64,000 bases of DNA from CAWCON01 sp963797185 (GTDB lineage Bacteria > Patescibacteriota > Saccharimonadia > Saccharimonadales > UBA4665). Positions 28,210 through 41,644 of the stretch are shown one piece after another. The notes beneath the pieces were generated by a model, which had not been told where the DNA came from, searched no databases, and worked only from the letters and a program-made list of their open reading frames with translations. Each line of letters opens with the position of its first letter. Within the stretch, counting starts at the first letter, position 1. Location: positions 1 to 64,000 of the forward strand of contig CAWCON010000003.1 of NCBI GenBank assembly GCA_963797185.1, in the 5' to 3' direction. The position numbers and the translations under genes are program-made.

Positions 28210-28238
28210 TTGACACCCTTAGGTCAACAGCGTAATAT
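28210..28238 (+). promoter_or_regulatory. 16S rRNA promoter TTGACA-N17-TAATAT
   Basis: A consensus -35 and near-consensus -10 with ideal spacing, about 110 nt before the 16S 5' end. A boxA-like GTCTTTAAAAATT lies at about 28284-28296, as in antitermination leaders of rRNA operons. Confidence 0.75.
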
Positions 28239-28345
28239 GTTGAGAGCTTATAGGAGTTCTTATATTTAAGTGTCCTAAATTGGGTCTTTAAAAATTGAGT
28301 AGTGCAAATCAACGTCAGTTCTAAAGTAACTAGTTTTAGTTAATT

Positions 28346-29822
<1,477 letters not shown>

Positions 29823-29984
29823 TAGGGAGAAATCTAGCCTTAAATTTGAGCAATCAGTTTAAGAGCTAGGTCGGTCTCGGTAGACTGTACATCAGTACTG
29901 ACAGTTTACATATCCGTTTATTCGGACGAGAAACAGTGCTGAAAAACAGGGCTGACGTTGATGGCACTACTAAATTTTTAAACT

Positions 29985-30010
29985 AAAAGGCGCTAGATTA
30001 GCGCCTTTTT
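29985..30010. terminator. Intrinsic terminator between 16S and tRNA-Ile
   Basis: GGCGCTA-GAT-TAGCGCC flanked by four A and five T, a strong hairpin working in both directions. It would end the 16S transcript before tRNA-Ile, which is unusual within a bacterial rRNA operon. Confidence 0.7.
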
Positions 30011-30023
30011 ATATAGGAGTAAG

Positions 30024-30052
30024 TTGCGGCAAGGGGTACTATTAGTTACAAT
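30024..30052 (+). promoter_or_regulatory. Promoter for tRNA-Ile: TTGCGG-N17-TACAAT
   Basis: It lies 14 nt downstream of the terminator and 13 nt before tRNA-Ile, with ideal spacing. It supports a separate transcription unit for the tRNAs. Confidence 0.6.
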
Positions 30053-30065
30053 AACCGAGTAATTT

Positions 30066-30142
30066 GGGCTTGTAGCTCAGCTGGTTAGAGCGCGTCACTG
30101 ATAATGACGAGGTCCCAGGTTCAAATCCTGGCAAGCCCACCA
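30066..30142 (+). tRNA. tRNA-Ile(GAT)
   Basis: The acceptor GGGCTTG pairs with CAAGCCC. The anticodon loop CTGATAA gives GAT. The discriminator is A with encoded CCA. The A discriminator fits the UGGU of the ileS T-box. Confidence 0.95.
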
Positions 30143-30155
30143 ATTTATTCCATAT

Positions 30156-30232
30156 GGGGATGTAGCTCAGCTGGCTAGAGCACCTGCTTTGCAAGCAGGG
30201 GGTCCGGGGTTCGAATCCCCGCATCTCCACCA
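30156..30232 (+). tRNA. tRNA-Ala(TGC)
   Basis: The acceptor GGGGATG pairs with CATCTCC. The anticodon loop TTTGCAA gives TGC. The discriminator is A with encoded CCA. It is 13 nt from tRNA-Ile, as in classical rRNA spacers, but here it is followed by protein genes instead of 23S. Confidence 0.95.
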
Positions 30233-30345
30233 ATCTTGATATCTTTACGACTGCGTACCATTCTTTTACTCTCGTTACGCTTATGTTATCCTATGTTTAA
30301 GATGAGGGATATATATAGAAGAGGCATAAGAGTCCTGATAAACTT

Positions 30346-32457
30346 ATGACTCAACGCCTACCAATACCTGGTTCTGACCAAGGGACATGGGGATCTATCC
30401 TCAATGGCTTTCTCCAAGTCTCACTGAATGCTGACGGTACGCTTCAGACTACCGCTATTACGCAAGCTGGTGGGGTTACCTCCGTCAATGGACAGACACC
30501 AACTAGTGGAGCGGTCACTCTGACTGCAGCTAATGTCTCAGCTCTACCTACCAGTACGAAGCTATCAGGCTTAGCTGACACCTCAGCGGCTACCTCAGCC
30601 TCCAATGGACAAGTATTAGCTTTTAATAGCTCTTCTAACCAATGGATACCGAGTACGGTATCCAGTACTACCGTCAACAATGCTACTACCAGTACCCCAG
30701 GCTTAATTCAACTCGCTGGTGATCTTGCCGGTACGGCTACGACTCCCACCGTAGCCAAAGTAAATGGAGTAGCTGTCTCTGGAACTCCATCCTCAGGCCA
30801 AGTCATCACTGCCAGTAGCAGTTCTGCTGCTGCCTGGAGTACACCCGGCAGTGCTCCAGTCTCCTCAGTCTTTGGGCGTACTGGCGCTGTTACTGCTACA
30901 ACTGGAGACTATACGGCAGCCCAAGTCACTGGAGCACTGGTAAACACCAACAACCTCAGTGATGTCTCCAGTACATCAACTGCCAGAACCAACCTAGGCC
31001 TCGGCTCTGCTGCTACTCAAGCTACCTCAGCCTTTGATGCCTCAGGAGCAGCTGCTACTGTTCAAGCTGCAAGTTTGCAGAAGACAAGTAACCTGAGTGA
31101 CGTCTCTTCAGCCTCTACTGCCCGCACAAACCTCGGTCTTGGTAGCGCAGCTACCATCAGCTCCACGGCTGGTGGGGATCTCTCAGGAACCCTTCCATCT
31201 CCAACGGTTGCTAAGGTAAACGGTGTTGCTGTTACTGGTACTCCCAGTACCGGACAGGTCATTACTGCCAGTAGTAGCAGCGCTGCTACCTGGAGCACTC
31301 CTTCCTCTGGAGGTGCCCAAAACCTTACTCCTACAGCCGTTAAGACCTCAGCTTATAGTCCAGCAGCTGGTGACTTCGTACCAGTTGATGCCAGTAGTGC
31401 CAGTGTCACCATAACGTTACCAACTGCTCCTGCCGATAAGTCACGTATAGAGATAAAGATGATCAATGTAGCCAGTACTAATACGGTCACCATTAATACT
31501 GGTGGCTCAGATGTCTTTAACAAAGCTGGTGGTACGACTACAGCGACACTATCACTGCTTAACCAAGCTGTCATGATTCAATACGCTGCTACGCCTGCTA
31601 TATGGTATGTCCAGAGTGATGACTTACCACTAACCCAGCTTGATAGTAGGTATGTTGAGGAGAGCAACATACAAACTGCTGCTCAAATGAGGTCTACTGT
31701 AGGTGCTCCTATCGTACTTGCTTCAGATCAAGCTGGTGATCTAGCATGGGATAATAGTACCCATACTATTTATGGCCCTCTTTCTTCATCGGTGCCCAGC
31801 CTAGGTCAACCATGGAATAGTACTGGCGTCAGAGTTGCACTGGCGACCGTACCTACTTTTGCGCAAACAGGTACTCCTGAATATAACTTCTCAGGACCAC
31901 CTACTAACGTCACGTTGCCTTCATGTAGTGCAGGGAATACGTTGGTTCTTTGGATAAGCAAATCAACAGTCACATCGACTACCGTTAGTGGAGGACCGTC
32001 GGGTGTTACATGGACTAAGGTTGCGTCAGTCTACGACAGTACCAATAGTGGAGCAGCAGAAATTTGGCTCGGAACGGGTTATGCGACTTCTGGGTCAACT
32101 ATAAATCCGACTATTACTGCCACAGGGAACTTCAATGGATATGCTGGGCTAGGTGAGGTTACGGGTATTCTTACAAGTAGTGCTGTCGATACGAATTACG
32201 GCACCCTATATACGGGCAATATGTCGCAAACCATAACTACTAATGCTCCGAATGATCTCGTAGTGGCGGTTCCTTGTGATATAAGTGGTAATAGCCTTAC
32301 TAGTCCTTCGTTGCCAAATATTGTAAACGGAACTCAGGGCTACAATATGGGATGGGGTGTATTTAATAGTCCTACTACTGTCGCTAGTGTTACGTGGACA
32401 GCCCAATTTAACACTGACCATACGGGTATGGCGGTGGTAACGCTCTTATCAAAATGA
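30346..32457 (+). CDS. Tail-fibre-like repeat surface protein
   Basis: 703 residues. The N-terminus PIPGSDQGTWGSILNGFL is typical of phage tail-fibre or CPR surface proteins. Low-complexity Ala/Ser/Thr repeats follow, with two copies of VNGVAVxGTPSxGQVITASS (about residues 140 and 290) and two of NLSDVSSxSTARTNLGLGS (about 205 and 247). A VFGRTGAVTATTGDY tail-fibre motif lies near residue 180. The last 200 residues are a beta-sandwich-like domain (NTLVLWISKSTV...GVTWTKVASV) also found in the giant protein at the right edge. No signal peptide is visible. It overlaps the GH16-like gene by an ATGA, so the two are translated together. It sits between tRNA-Ala and 23S. Confidence 0.82.
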   Translation: MTQRLPIPGSDQGTWGSILNGFLQVSLNADGTLQTTAITQAGGVTSVNGQTPTSGAVTLTAANVSALPTSTKLSGLADTSAATSASNGQVLAFNSSSNQWIPSTVSSTTVNNATTSTPGLIQLAGDLAGTATTPTVAKVNGVAVSGTPSSGQVITASSSSAAAWSTPGSAPVSSVFGRTGAVTATTGDYTAAQVTGALVNTNNLSDVSSTSTARTNLGLGSAATQATSAFDASGAAATVQAASLQKTSNLSDVSSASTARTNLGLGSAATISSTAGGDLSGTLPSPTVAKVNGVAVTGTPSTGQVITASSSSAATWSTPSSGGAQNLTPTAVKTSAYSPAAGDFVPVDASSASVTITLPTAPADKSRIEIKMINVASTNTVTINTGGSDVFNKAGGTTTATLSLLNQAVMIQYAATPAIWYVQSDDLPLTQLDSRYVEESNIQTAAQMRSTVGAPIVLASDQAGDLAWDNSTHTIYGPLSSSVPSLGQPWNSTGVRVALATVPTFAQTGTPEYNFSGPPTNVTLPSCSAGNTLVLWISKSTVTSTTVSGGPSGVTWTKVASVYDSTNSGAAEIWLGTGYATSGSTINPTITATGNFNGYAGLGEVTGILTSSAVDTNYGTLYTGNMSQTITTNAPNDLVVAVPCDISGNSLTSPSLPNIVNGTQGYNMGWGVFNSPTTVASVTWTAQFNTDHTGMAVVTLLSK

Positions 32458-33170
32458 GTTACGATTCTAATTGGAATTTAATAGAGGATTACACCTTTTC
32501 TGGTTCATCACTGAACGGGTCTATATGGACAGTCTATAGTGGCGGCCAATGGAACGGATCATTAACCACCGTTTCAGGCGGGAATGTAAATTTGATGACC
32601 GATGGGACGAGTGATGCGGGCATCAAGTCCAATAGTAGTTGGACTTATGGACGGTGGGAAATTACCGCAGTTGTAGACATTGATCCAGAGGGCGACTCAG
32701 GTAATACTGGTCCTGCTATTCTTCTTTGGCCCGAAGACCAAGCGTGGCCGTTGGAAGTTGAAGTAGATATCACTGAGCAACGAGATGGCTCACGAACCTC
32801 TAGTCAAACGACTATTCACTATGGGCAGAGCAATACCGCAATCTATCTACCTGCGGTTACTGAGGTGAATGGGATTTCATTCAGTGGAGCAACATCCCAC
32901 GTCTATGCCTGTGAATGGATGCCGCTAGGGCTTACTTTTTGGATAGATGGCTATCAAACTGATCAACTTACAGGGCCAGCCGCTGCGATCCCTCAAACCC
33001 CACACTTCTTAGGAATGCAGTTTGGGCTCAATAATTATGGTAGTTCAGCATCATCCGGGATTGGCTTGCATATATCAGAGGTGAAAGTATTTGATTCCAG
33101 TGGTTATTCAGCAGTAGAACTACCAAGACGGTTTGTACAGCAAAACAGCCAACGTTTTCGGTTCATTTAG
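32454..33170 (+). CDS. GH16-like glucanase / concanavalin A-type domain protein
   Basis: 238 residues forming a jelly-roll of the GH16 type. The catalytic signature ExDxxE is intact as EVDITEQ (about residues 101-107), preceded by WPEDQAWPLE and followed by TTIHYG. Aromatic substrate-binding positions such as YACEWMP and LTFWIDG are present. Such enzymes cut beta-1,3 or beta-1,4 glucans or galactans. No signal peptide is present, so export would depend on its partner protein or another route. It is translationally coupled to the tail-fibre-like gene (ATGA overlap). The pair probably binds and trims a polysaccharide. Confidence 0.8.
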   Translation: MSYDSNWNLIEDYTFSGSSLNGSIWTVYSGGQWNGSLTTVSGGNVNLMTDGTSDAGIKSNSSWTYGRWEITAVVDIDPEGDSGNTGPAILLWPEDQAWPLEVEVDITEQRDGSRTSSQTTIHYGQSNTAIYLPAVTEVNGISFSGATSHVYACEWMPLGLTFWIDGYQTDQLTGPAAAIPQTPHFLGMQFGLNNYGSSASSGIGLHISEVKVFDSSGYSAVELPRRFVQQNSQRFRFI

Positions 33171-33508
33171 TTCTCTAAGGGGTAGTGGGGTAGTGAATAG
33201 TAGTCATAATGAAGTATGATATCAAAATTTTTGACCTACTTGTTTGATGTTTCAAGAGAGTAAATCGTAGTAACTATAACATCGATTATGGCTTGACCAC
33301 CTCTGTTTTTGCTGCTATCATTACTTGGCTGCTTGAGTTTAGGCACGAGTCTACAAATGTAGCTTCTGGCATAAACTGAAGCCCCTAATCGGAAATCGAG
33401 GTGGATATCTTGAGTTTGGTAATTTAAAAATTTGACTTGCATATAAGATAAAGCAATAAGACAAACGGCTATTGGTGTATACCAATAACTAGTCAATTGC
33501 ATAACGTA
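33171..33508. other. Spacer before 23S, no gene supported
   Basis: A candidate -35 TTGACT (33432) has only weak -10 matches. A hairpin ATTGGT-GTAT-ACCAAT lies near 33470-33485. An 88-codon frame on the minus strand is not convincing. The promoter of the 23S-5S unit must lie here or further upstream. Confidence 0.35.
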
Positions 33509-36512
<3,004 letters not shown>

Positions 36513-36668
36513 TTATGATCCTTCATCAAGACCGCTTGCGGTTTCTGGTGAAGGAGGCAATTGACTAGTTATTGGTGCATATCTGCACCCGTTTACCTTA
36601 AAGTTTTATTCATGCATCGTAGCTTATAGATGGACACCGATATATGTTGTTTCTTAAGAACAACGCCA

Positions 36669-36780
36669 TCGGTGCCCATGGCGCGAGGGAGACACCTGTT
36701 CCCATGCCGAACACAGAAGTTAAGCCTCGCAGCGGTTACAATACTTGGGGTTCACCCCTGGGAAAATAGCACGGTGCCGA
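36669..36780 (+). rRNA. rrf: 5S ribosomal RNA
   Basis: About 112 nt. The ends pair as TCGGTGCC with GGTGCCGA. The body holds CCATGCCGAACACAGAAGTTAAG, shown here only by its core GAACACAGAAG. It lies 156 nt after 23S. Confidence 0.93.
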
Positions 36781-36787
36781 ATTATAT

Positions 36788-36814
36788 AAAGCCCTTCCGA
36801 ATAGGAGGGGCTTT
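36788..36814 (+). terminator. Terminator after 5S rRNA
   Basis: AAAGCCCTTCC-GAATA-GGAGGGGCTTT with short T tracts after it, 7 nt past the 5S end. Confidence 0.75.
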
Positions 36815-36851
36815 ATCTTTATAAACCAAGACGGTGAAAATTATAAATTTT

Positions 36852-36933
36852 GTTGACTTTAGCGGGATAGAATGATATTATAAGCATAATCGATAGGTTG
36901 TAAGAGGGTTTCGTAAATGCGAAACTCTTTTTA
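36852..36933 (+). promoter_or_regulatory. Promoter and attenuator-like leader of the KGG-type gene
   Basis: TTGACT and TATTAT with a 17-bp spacer start a leader of about 85 nt. In it a hairpin GAGGGTTTCG/CGAAACTC followed by TTTTT (about 36903-36933) looks like an intrinsic terminator before the gene, so read-through may be regulated. Confidence 0.5.
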
Positions 36934-36970
36934 TTTCACTCGAGAAAGACTAATTTAAGGGAGAATGTAA

Positions 36971-37171
36971 ATGGCTGGAACAATGAAGGGCGGCAAATTA
37001 GCCGCTGCTACAAACATCAAGAAATATGGCTCTGATTTTTATGCAAAAATCGGTGCTATGGGTGGCAAAAGAGGCCACACTGGTGGATTCTACGCAAACC
37101 GAGCTTTAGCTCGAGTTGCTGGTGCTAAAGGTGGCCGAATTAGCCGCCGCACTAAGAAGTCTTCTAAATAA
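36971..37171 (+). CDS. KGG-motif small basic protein
   Basis: 66 residues, very basic and Gly/Ala-rich. It contains two related KGG/GGKRG-type motifs (FYAKIGAMGGKRGHTGG and ALARVAGAKGGRISRR), like the con-10/YciG stress-protein family. These small proteins are abundant and stress-induced in some bacteria; a nucleic-acid-binding role is plausible but unproven. AAGGGAG lies 8 nt before the ATG. It has its own promoter and a terminator-like hairpin in the leader, suggesting tight control. Confidence 0.8.
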   Translation: MAGTMKGGKLAAATNIKKYGSDFYAKIGAMGGKRGHTGGFYANRALARVAGAKGGRISRRTKKSSK

Positions 37172-37187
37172 GACTATAAGCTTAAAT

Positions 37188-37688
37188 TTAGGTAAAAATC
37201 GTCTGCCCATTTTGGGTAGGCGATTTTTTATGTATTGATTCAAGTTGTCGATAGGGCCTGCAGAATCTTGATGCAGTAACTCGCCAGTTAGAATGGCAGT
37301 TAAAACAGTAGTATCGAGTAGACGTGGCTTGTAAGCAATGATTATTGCAAGTAGGGCAGGTGCTTCTTTGATGCAACCACTCACGGTAGGTATCAAGGCA
37401 GTTTTGGATATGATCTTCCTGGATGTGCTCTTTATAATGACTTGCTAAGTCTTTTGCTTTTTGCCAAGCGGCCACTTCTAGGCTGAGTAACTCGAAGTCA
37501 TAAGAGTAAGAAGAATGCCCCAATAAGGCATGGCTAAGCTCATGTAAAACCGCCCAGGTTCCTTTCTGGCGAGGTGCTTCTGAGTCGTATTGGATTTCTT
37601 GCCGTTTTGGCGACCAACAGAAGACGTTGGCTCTCTGAAAATTGATAGTAGGGTAGTCTATGGTCAGTGTAGCGATTAAGTCATCCAT
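37188..37688 (-). CDS. HExxH metallopeptidase-like protein with zinc ribbon
   Basis: 166 residues from the ATG at 37688, which overlaps the stop of the kinase gene (ATGGATGA). A HELSHALLGH motif (about residue 70) is a classical zinc-protease site, and LLSLEVAAWQKA downstream may supply the third ligand Glu, as in ImmA/IrrE-like or M78-type peptidases. A C-terminal zinc ribbon has CPTC and CFNC pairs (about 113-135). The protein is cytoplasmic by sequence. Translational coupling to the ROK gene suggests they are used together. The substrate is unknown. Confidence 0.75.
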   Translation of the reverse strand: MDDLIATLTIDYPTINFQRANVFCWSPKRQEIQYDSEAPRQKGTWAVLHELSHALLGHSSYSYDFELLSLEVAAWQKAKDLASHYKEHIQEDHIQNCLDTYREWLHQRSTCPTCNNHCLQATSTRYYCFNCHSNWRVTASRFCRPYRQLESIHKKSPTQNGQTIFT

Positions 37689-38493
37689 AACGTGCCTTTG
37701 CGAGGTCGAAGCAGCCATACACAACCGCATCCTCGGGTCGTCCAGCTTCAATAATGGTAGGTATTGGCATCAATGGGTTTTTATAGCGATTTAACTCTGC
37801 TTTCAAGAATCTGCTAAAGCGCGAATAGTAGGAGCCTACACCACCCCCGATAATTATTATTTCTGGTTGGATGACAGGGATAAGATCCAATAAACCGTCA
37901 GCAATATTCTTAGATATTATCTTCCAGGTCCGACTGTCATGAATATCATGAGCTTGTTTCCCGTATTGCTGCACTATAGCTTTACCAGATGCGAAGTCTT
38001 CCCACTGCTGTAATTTTCCATCATGCTCGATCATCATTAAGCCGCCCTCTGAGTCAGCAAACTCGGGGTCTATTGAACCATGTGTAATAATACCTGTTCC
38101 AATTCCGGTACTAACAGTAACGTAGAGAACCTTATCGAAACGATCTTTAACCAACATTGCTTCGGATAAACCGGCTAAGTTAGCGTCATTTTCTATCACT
38201 ACTGGAGAGTGGGTTATTTTGCTGATGTCATGCTGGATGGGTAGGTTTCGCCAGCTTAGATTCCCAAAGGCAATAGCAACGCCACTATCACGATCAATCT
38301 TACCGGGTACACCAACACCGGTTGCAAGGAACTCTTTCGTAGATAAATTCGCAACAACTTTTGCTAAGTTTGTAAGAAAAATTGAGTATTTATCAGGGGT
38401 TGGGAACTTAAATTTTTCTTGAATAACTCCATTACTATCTAATGTAGCAACTAACGTTTTTGTGCCCCCGATATCAATCCCCAAGTACATCAT
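37681..38493 (-). CDS. ROK-family sugar kinase-like protein
   Basis: About 270 residues from the ATG at 38493. The first 21 codons of the longer open frame lack family similarity. Motifs are the ATP-binding LGIDIGGTKT, GVGVPGKID, the catalytic ENDANLAGL (Asp base) and STGIGTGII, and late GGGVGSYYS. The zinc-binding CxCGxxGCxE motif of typical ROK glucokinases is missing; the region reads EGGLMMIEHDGKLQQWEDFASG. So it belongs to the non-zinc ROK group. It may phosphorylate glucose or an N-acyl hexosamine. It is coupled to the downstream HExxH gene. Confidence 0.85.
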   Translation of the reverse strand: MMYLGIDIGGTKTLVATLDSNGVIQEKFKFPTPDKYSIFLTNLAKVVANLSTKEFLATGVGVPGKIDRDSGVAIAFGNLSWRNLPIQHDISKITHSPVVIENDANLAGLSEAMLVKDRFDKVLYVTVSTGIGTGIITHGSIDPEFADSEGGLMMIEHDGKLQQWEDFASGKAIVQQYGKQAHDIHDSRTWKIISKNIADGLLDLIPVIQPEIIIIGGGVGSYYSRFSRFLKAELNRYKNPLMPIPTIIEAGRPEDAVVYGCFDLAKARYG

Positions 38494-38546
38494 TTTTAGT
38501 TTAGCATAATGAGCTAAGTTTGAGTTTCTCAGGTTTAGTTTGGGTT

Positions 38547-38575
38547 TTGACCTCACCGATGAAAGAAGGTATAAT
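38547..38575 (+). promoter_or_regulatory. Promoter of rpsA: TTGACC-N17-TATAAT
   Basis: A near-consensus promoter with 17-bp spacing starting a leader of about 90 nt before S1. Confidence 0.7.
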
Positions 38576-38670
38576 TGAATTAATCGAGCAGAGGAGTTGG
38601 TGTTACCCCGATAGGGCGACGCATCTACTTCTTGCTAGAAATACAATACAAGAGGAGGCATGAATTTTAC

Positions 38671-39735
38671 ATGTCAAAACAAGCAATAACAATGGATGAT
38701 TTACTAACAGATAGCGCGCTTAAGCCGCTAGAAGTTGGTGATGTCGTTGAGGGAGTAATTACCTCAGTCAAGAAACACGAACTTTGGGTCGATCTTGGAG
38801 CCAATGGTGTTGGCGTAGTATTACGTCGTGAGATAGGCTATGGTCAAGAATTAGAACTTGGTCAAAGCGTGACCGTAAGTGTTGTCGATCCCGAAATGGA
38901 AGAGGGATACGCGCTTCTTAGCATGAAGAGAGCTGCAAAGGATCGGGGTTGGGATGAACTACAGAGAGTTCACGATGAACAAGAAATTATAGAGGTTGCT
39001 CCATACGATGCCAATAGAGGCGGGTTGCTTATGGAATTAGAGGGAATAAGAGGATTTCTGCCAGTTTCACAATTAGCTGCAGGACACTACCCGAGAGTAT
39101 CAGGTGCTGATAAGGATGAGATATTGCAGAAATTACATGCTCTCGTAAACAAGCCTCTCCGTGTGCGAATCTTAGATGCTAGCCGTAAAGACAACAAGCT
39201 TATCTTTTCAGAGAAGGAAGCCGTAAGAGATGACATGCAAGCGCGTCTCAGCAATCTAAAGATCAATGACATTGTAGACGGTACAGTTACCGGTGTTATT
39301 GACTTCGGCGCCTTTGTTAACGTTGATGGTATCGAAGGTTTAATTCATATTTCTGAAATTTCTTGGGAACGAGTTGAAGATCCACACGATTACTTGAAAG
39401 TTGGCGAAAAAGTTAAGGCAAAAATCATAGCAATCGATAAAGATCGTCTCAGCCTGAGCCTAAAACAGATGAGTGAAGACCCTTGGCTGAAAGAGGTTAA
39501 GGCCTTTAAAAAAGATGACGTTGTTGAAGGAAAAATAACCCGCATAACACCTTTTGGAGCCTTCGTGCAGCTTAGCCCGTCAGTTGAAGCCTTGGTTCAT
39601 GTCTCAGAAATGAGCGACAGTGAAGCTGTTGATCCAGAAAAAATATTCCAACTCAACGAAAAGAAGAAGTTTAAGATCCTAGGCATAGATACAGAAACAC
39701 GCAAGATTGCTCTTAGCCTAAAAGATGCCCATTAA
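38671..39735 (+). CDS. rpsA: 30S ribosomal protein S1, four S1 domains
   Basis: About 354 residues from the ATG at 38671 (MSKQAITMDDLL). Thirteen codons upstream in frame are not conserved, and AGGAGG lies 12 nt before this ATG. Four S1 OB-fold domains are visible: VGDVVEGVITSVKKHELWVD, a more divergent second domain (EGIRGFLPVSQL), INDIVDGTVTGVIDFGAFVN, and DDVVEGKITRITPFGAFVQ. Longer proteobacterial S1 has six domains. S1 brings mRNA to the 30S subunit. The short distance to infB suggests a translation operon. Confidence 0.94.
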   Translation: MSKQAITMDDLLTDSALKPLEVGDVVEGVITSVKKHELWVDLGANGVGVVLRREIGYGQELELGQSVTVSVVDPEMEEGYALLSMKRAAKDRGWDELQRVHDEQEIIEVAPYDANRGGLLMELEGIRGFLPVSQLAAGHYPRVSGADKDEILQKLHALVNKPLRVRILDASRKDNKLIFSEKEAVRDDMQARLSNLKINDIVDGTVTGVIDFGAFVNVDGIEGLIHISEISWERVEDPHDYLKVGEKVKAKIIAIDKDRLSLSLKQMSEDPWLKEVKAFKKDDVVEGKITRITPFGAFVQLSPSVEALVHVSEMSDSEAVDPEKIFQLNEKKKFKILGIDTETRKIALSLKDAH

Positions 39736-39802
39736 TTTTTTGTTCGCAAACCTTTAACAAACACCCCAACACCGAGAATTATTTCTTAGAAAGGACCACG
39801 AG

Positions 39803-41581
39803 ATGGCGCAAACAATTCAGCTTGAAGATCATGTAACAGTTGGCGCACTTGCGGAAAAAATATCAATTCCGGTTACACGATTAATTACGGAACTGATGAA
39901 AAACGGCGTCATGGCTACCGTTAACGAACGGATTGATTTTGATACTGCTCAAATCATTATTGAGGAGCTAGGCCTAGACATAGAACTCGCTAAACAAGAA
40001 GCTGAAAACCAGCATCTGACGCGAACCCGTCAACAAAGACAGTCGGCCACCAACAATGAGCGAGCCGTTCCTCGTCCGCCCATCGTAGCTGTTATGGGTC
40101 ACGTTGATCATGGTAAGACTAGCTTGCTGGATGCTATAAGAGGTGCGCAGGTGGTTAAGGGGGAAGCCGGTGGCATAACGCAGCATATATCGGCTTACCA
40201 GGTCATGCATAACGGTCGGGCAATTACATTTCTGGATACACCTGGTCATGAAGCATTTGCAGCTGTTAGAGAGCACAGTGCACGCTTAACAGATCTCGCG
40301 ATTATTGTTGTTGCCGCTGACGATGGAGTAAAGCCCCAAACTATCGAAGCGATTCGTTTTGCTCGTCAAGCAAGCGTAAAAATTATAGTTGCAATTAATA
40401 AAATCGATAAACCAGAAGCGGATATCAACAGAGTTAAGCAGCAATTGGCTGACAATAACTTACTCGTTGAGGAGTGGGGCGGTGATACGGTAACGGTAGA
40501 GGTCTCGGCCAAGACTAAGGACGGGCTAACTAATCTTCTCGATATGATCTTGCTGATCGCCGATGTTGAAGACTTACGAGCCGAAGTTGATGTCGCCGCT
40601 AGTGGATTAGTGATCGAGGCACATAATGATCAGAAAAGAGGGCCAATTGTACATGCGCTCATTGAGGAAGGAACCCTAAAGAGAACTGACTATATAGTTG
40701 CCGGTTCGGCTTTTGCCAAGGTTCGCAATCTTGAAACTTCCGAAGGAGACAGTGTACTAAGTGCCGGTCCTTCAATGCCAGTAGTTGTAGTTGGCTTTAG
40801 ATCTCTGCCCGAATTTGGTGATGAATTTAAGGTAGTGCCCAGCGAAAAAGAAGCTAAAAACCTCGCCCAAGCTGCCATGGTAAGTCAGCAGAATACTAGT
40901 GGCCGTCTCGATCTTCATAGTAGCAGTGATCTGCTACGATTTATTAATCGCAGCAATGAGGTGCAAACGTTTACGGTAATAGTCAAGGCTGATGTCGGTG
41001 GTTCACTTACTTCAGTTCTTGATAGCTTTAAAGTTCTTGATACTGAAGAGGTAGCAGTTCGCATTGTTGGATCAGGTATCGGTACTATTACCGAGAATGA
41101 TGTCTACTTAGCGCGTACGAGTGGTGCGATAATTTATGGCTTTAATGTCACCGTTCCTGCGAATATCAAACGTGTAGCCGCCAGAGATAATGTCTCTATC
41201 AGAAGCTACTCGGTTATATATGAGTTGATTGATGATGCACGAGTGGAGATGAGTCAATTACTTGCTCCTGAGGTTATAGAGACTGATCTCGGAACCTTAA
41301 AAGTTAAAGCTATTTTCAAAACCACCAAGTCAGAAGTTATATGCGGCGGAGAAGTAACTCACGGAAAGCTTGCATTACCATCTCTAGGACGGATCATGAG
41401 AGCTAAGAAAGAGCTTGCAGAAGTGGAAATTACTAATCTGAAGCGTGGTCCCCAAGACGTCAAGGAAGTATTAGAAGGTGAGTTATGTGGGTTAAGTTTT
41501 CGAACCCAAAATCGGGTTGAGCTAGAAGAGGGTGATAATATCAATCTCTTCAGGCGCGAAACAAAAGAAAGAAAACTTTAA
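39803..41581 (+). CDS. infB: Translation initiation factor IF-2
   Basis: 592 residues, shorter than the usual 700-900 because the N-terminal linker is minimal. An IF2-N domain (LAEKISIPVTRLITELMKNG) is followed by the G domain with VMGHVDHGKTSLLD (about residue 95), DTPGHEAF and NKIDKPEA, then domains II, III and the C-terminal fMet-tRNA-binding domain (AIFKTTKSEVICGG). It places initiator tRNA on the 30S subunit with GTP. AGAAAGGA precedes the ATG. The usual downstream rbfA is absent here. Confidence 0.97.
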   Translation: MAQTIQLEDHVTVGALAEKISIPVTRLITELMKNGVMATVNERIDFDTAQIIIEELGLDIELAKQEAENQHLTRTRQQRQSATNNERAVPRPPIVAVMGHVDHGKTSLLDAIRGAQVVKGEAGGITQHISAYQVMHNGRAITFLDTPGHEAFAAVREHSARLTDLAIIVVAADDGVKPQTIEAIRFARQASVKIIVAINKIDKPEADINRVKQQLADNNLLVEEWGGDTVTVEVSAKTKDGLTNLLDMILLIADVEDLRAEVDVAASGLVIEAHNDQKRGPIVHALIEEGTLKRTDYIVAGSAFAKVRNLETSEGDSVLSAGPSMPVVVVGFRSLPEFGDEFKVVPSEKEAKNLAQAAMVSQQNTSGRLDLHSSSDLLRFINRSNEVQTFTVIVKADVGGSLTSVLDSFKVLDTEEVAVRIVGSGIGTITENDVYLARTSGAIIYGFNVTVPANIKRVAARDNVSIRSYSVIYELIDDARVEMSQLLAPEVIETDLGTLKVKAIFKTTKSEVICGGEVTHGKLALPSLGRIMRAKKELAEVEITNLKRGPQDVKEVLEGELCGLSFRTQNRVELEEGDNINLFRRETKERKL

Positions 41582-41644
41582 CTGGCTAATTGCCTAATTA
41601 GTAGGCGCAGACTACAATAGTAGTAACAACGAGGACATAAAACC

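Noticed and set aside
33236..33502. 88-codon minus-strand frame with a hydrophobic start just before 23S
   Set aside because: No ribosome binding site or promoter, it starts against the 23S 5' end, and its composition is not convincing; treated as spacer.
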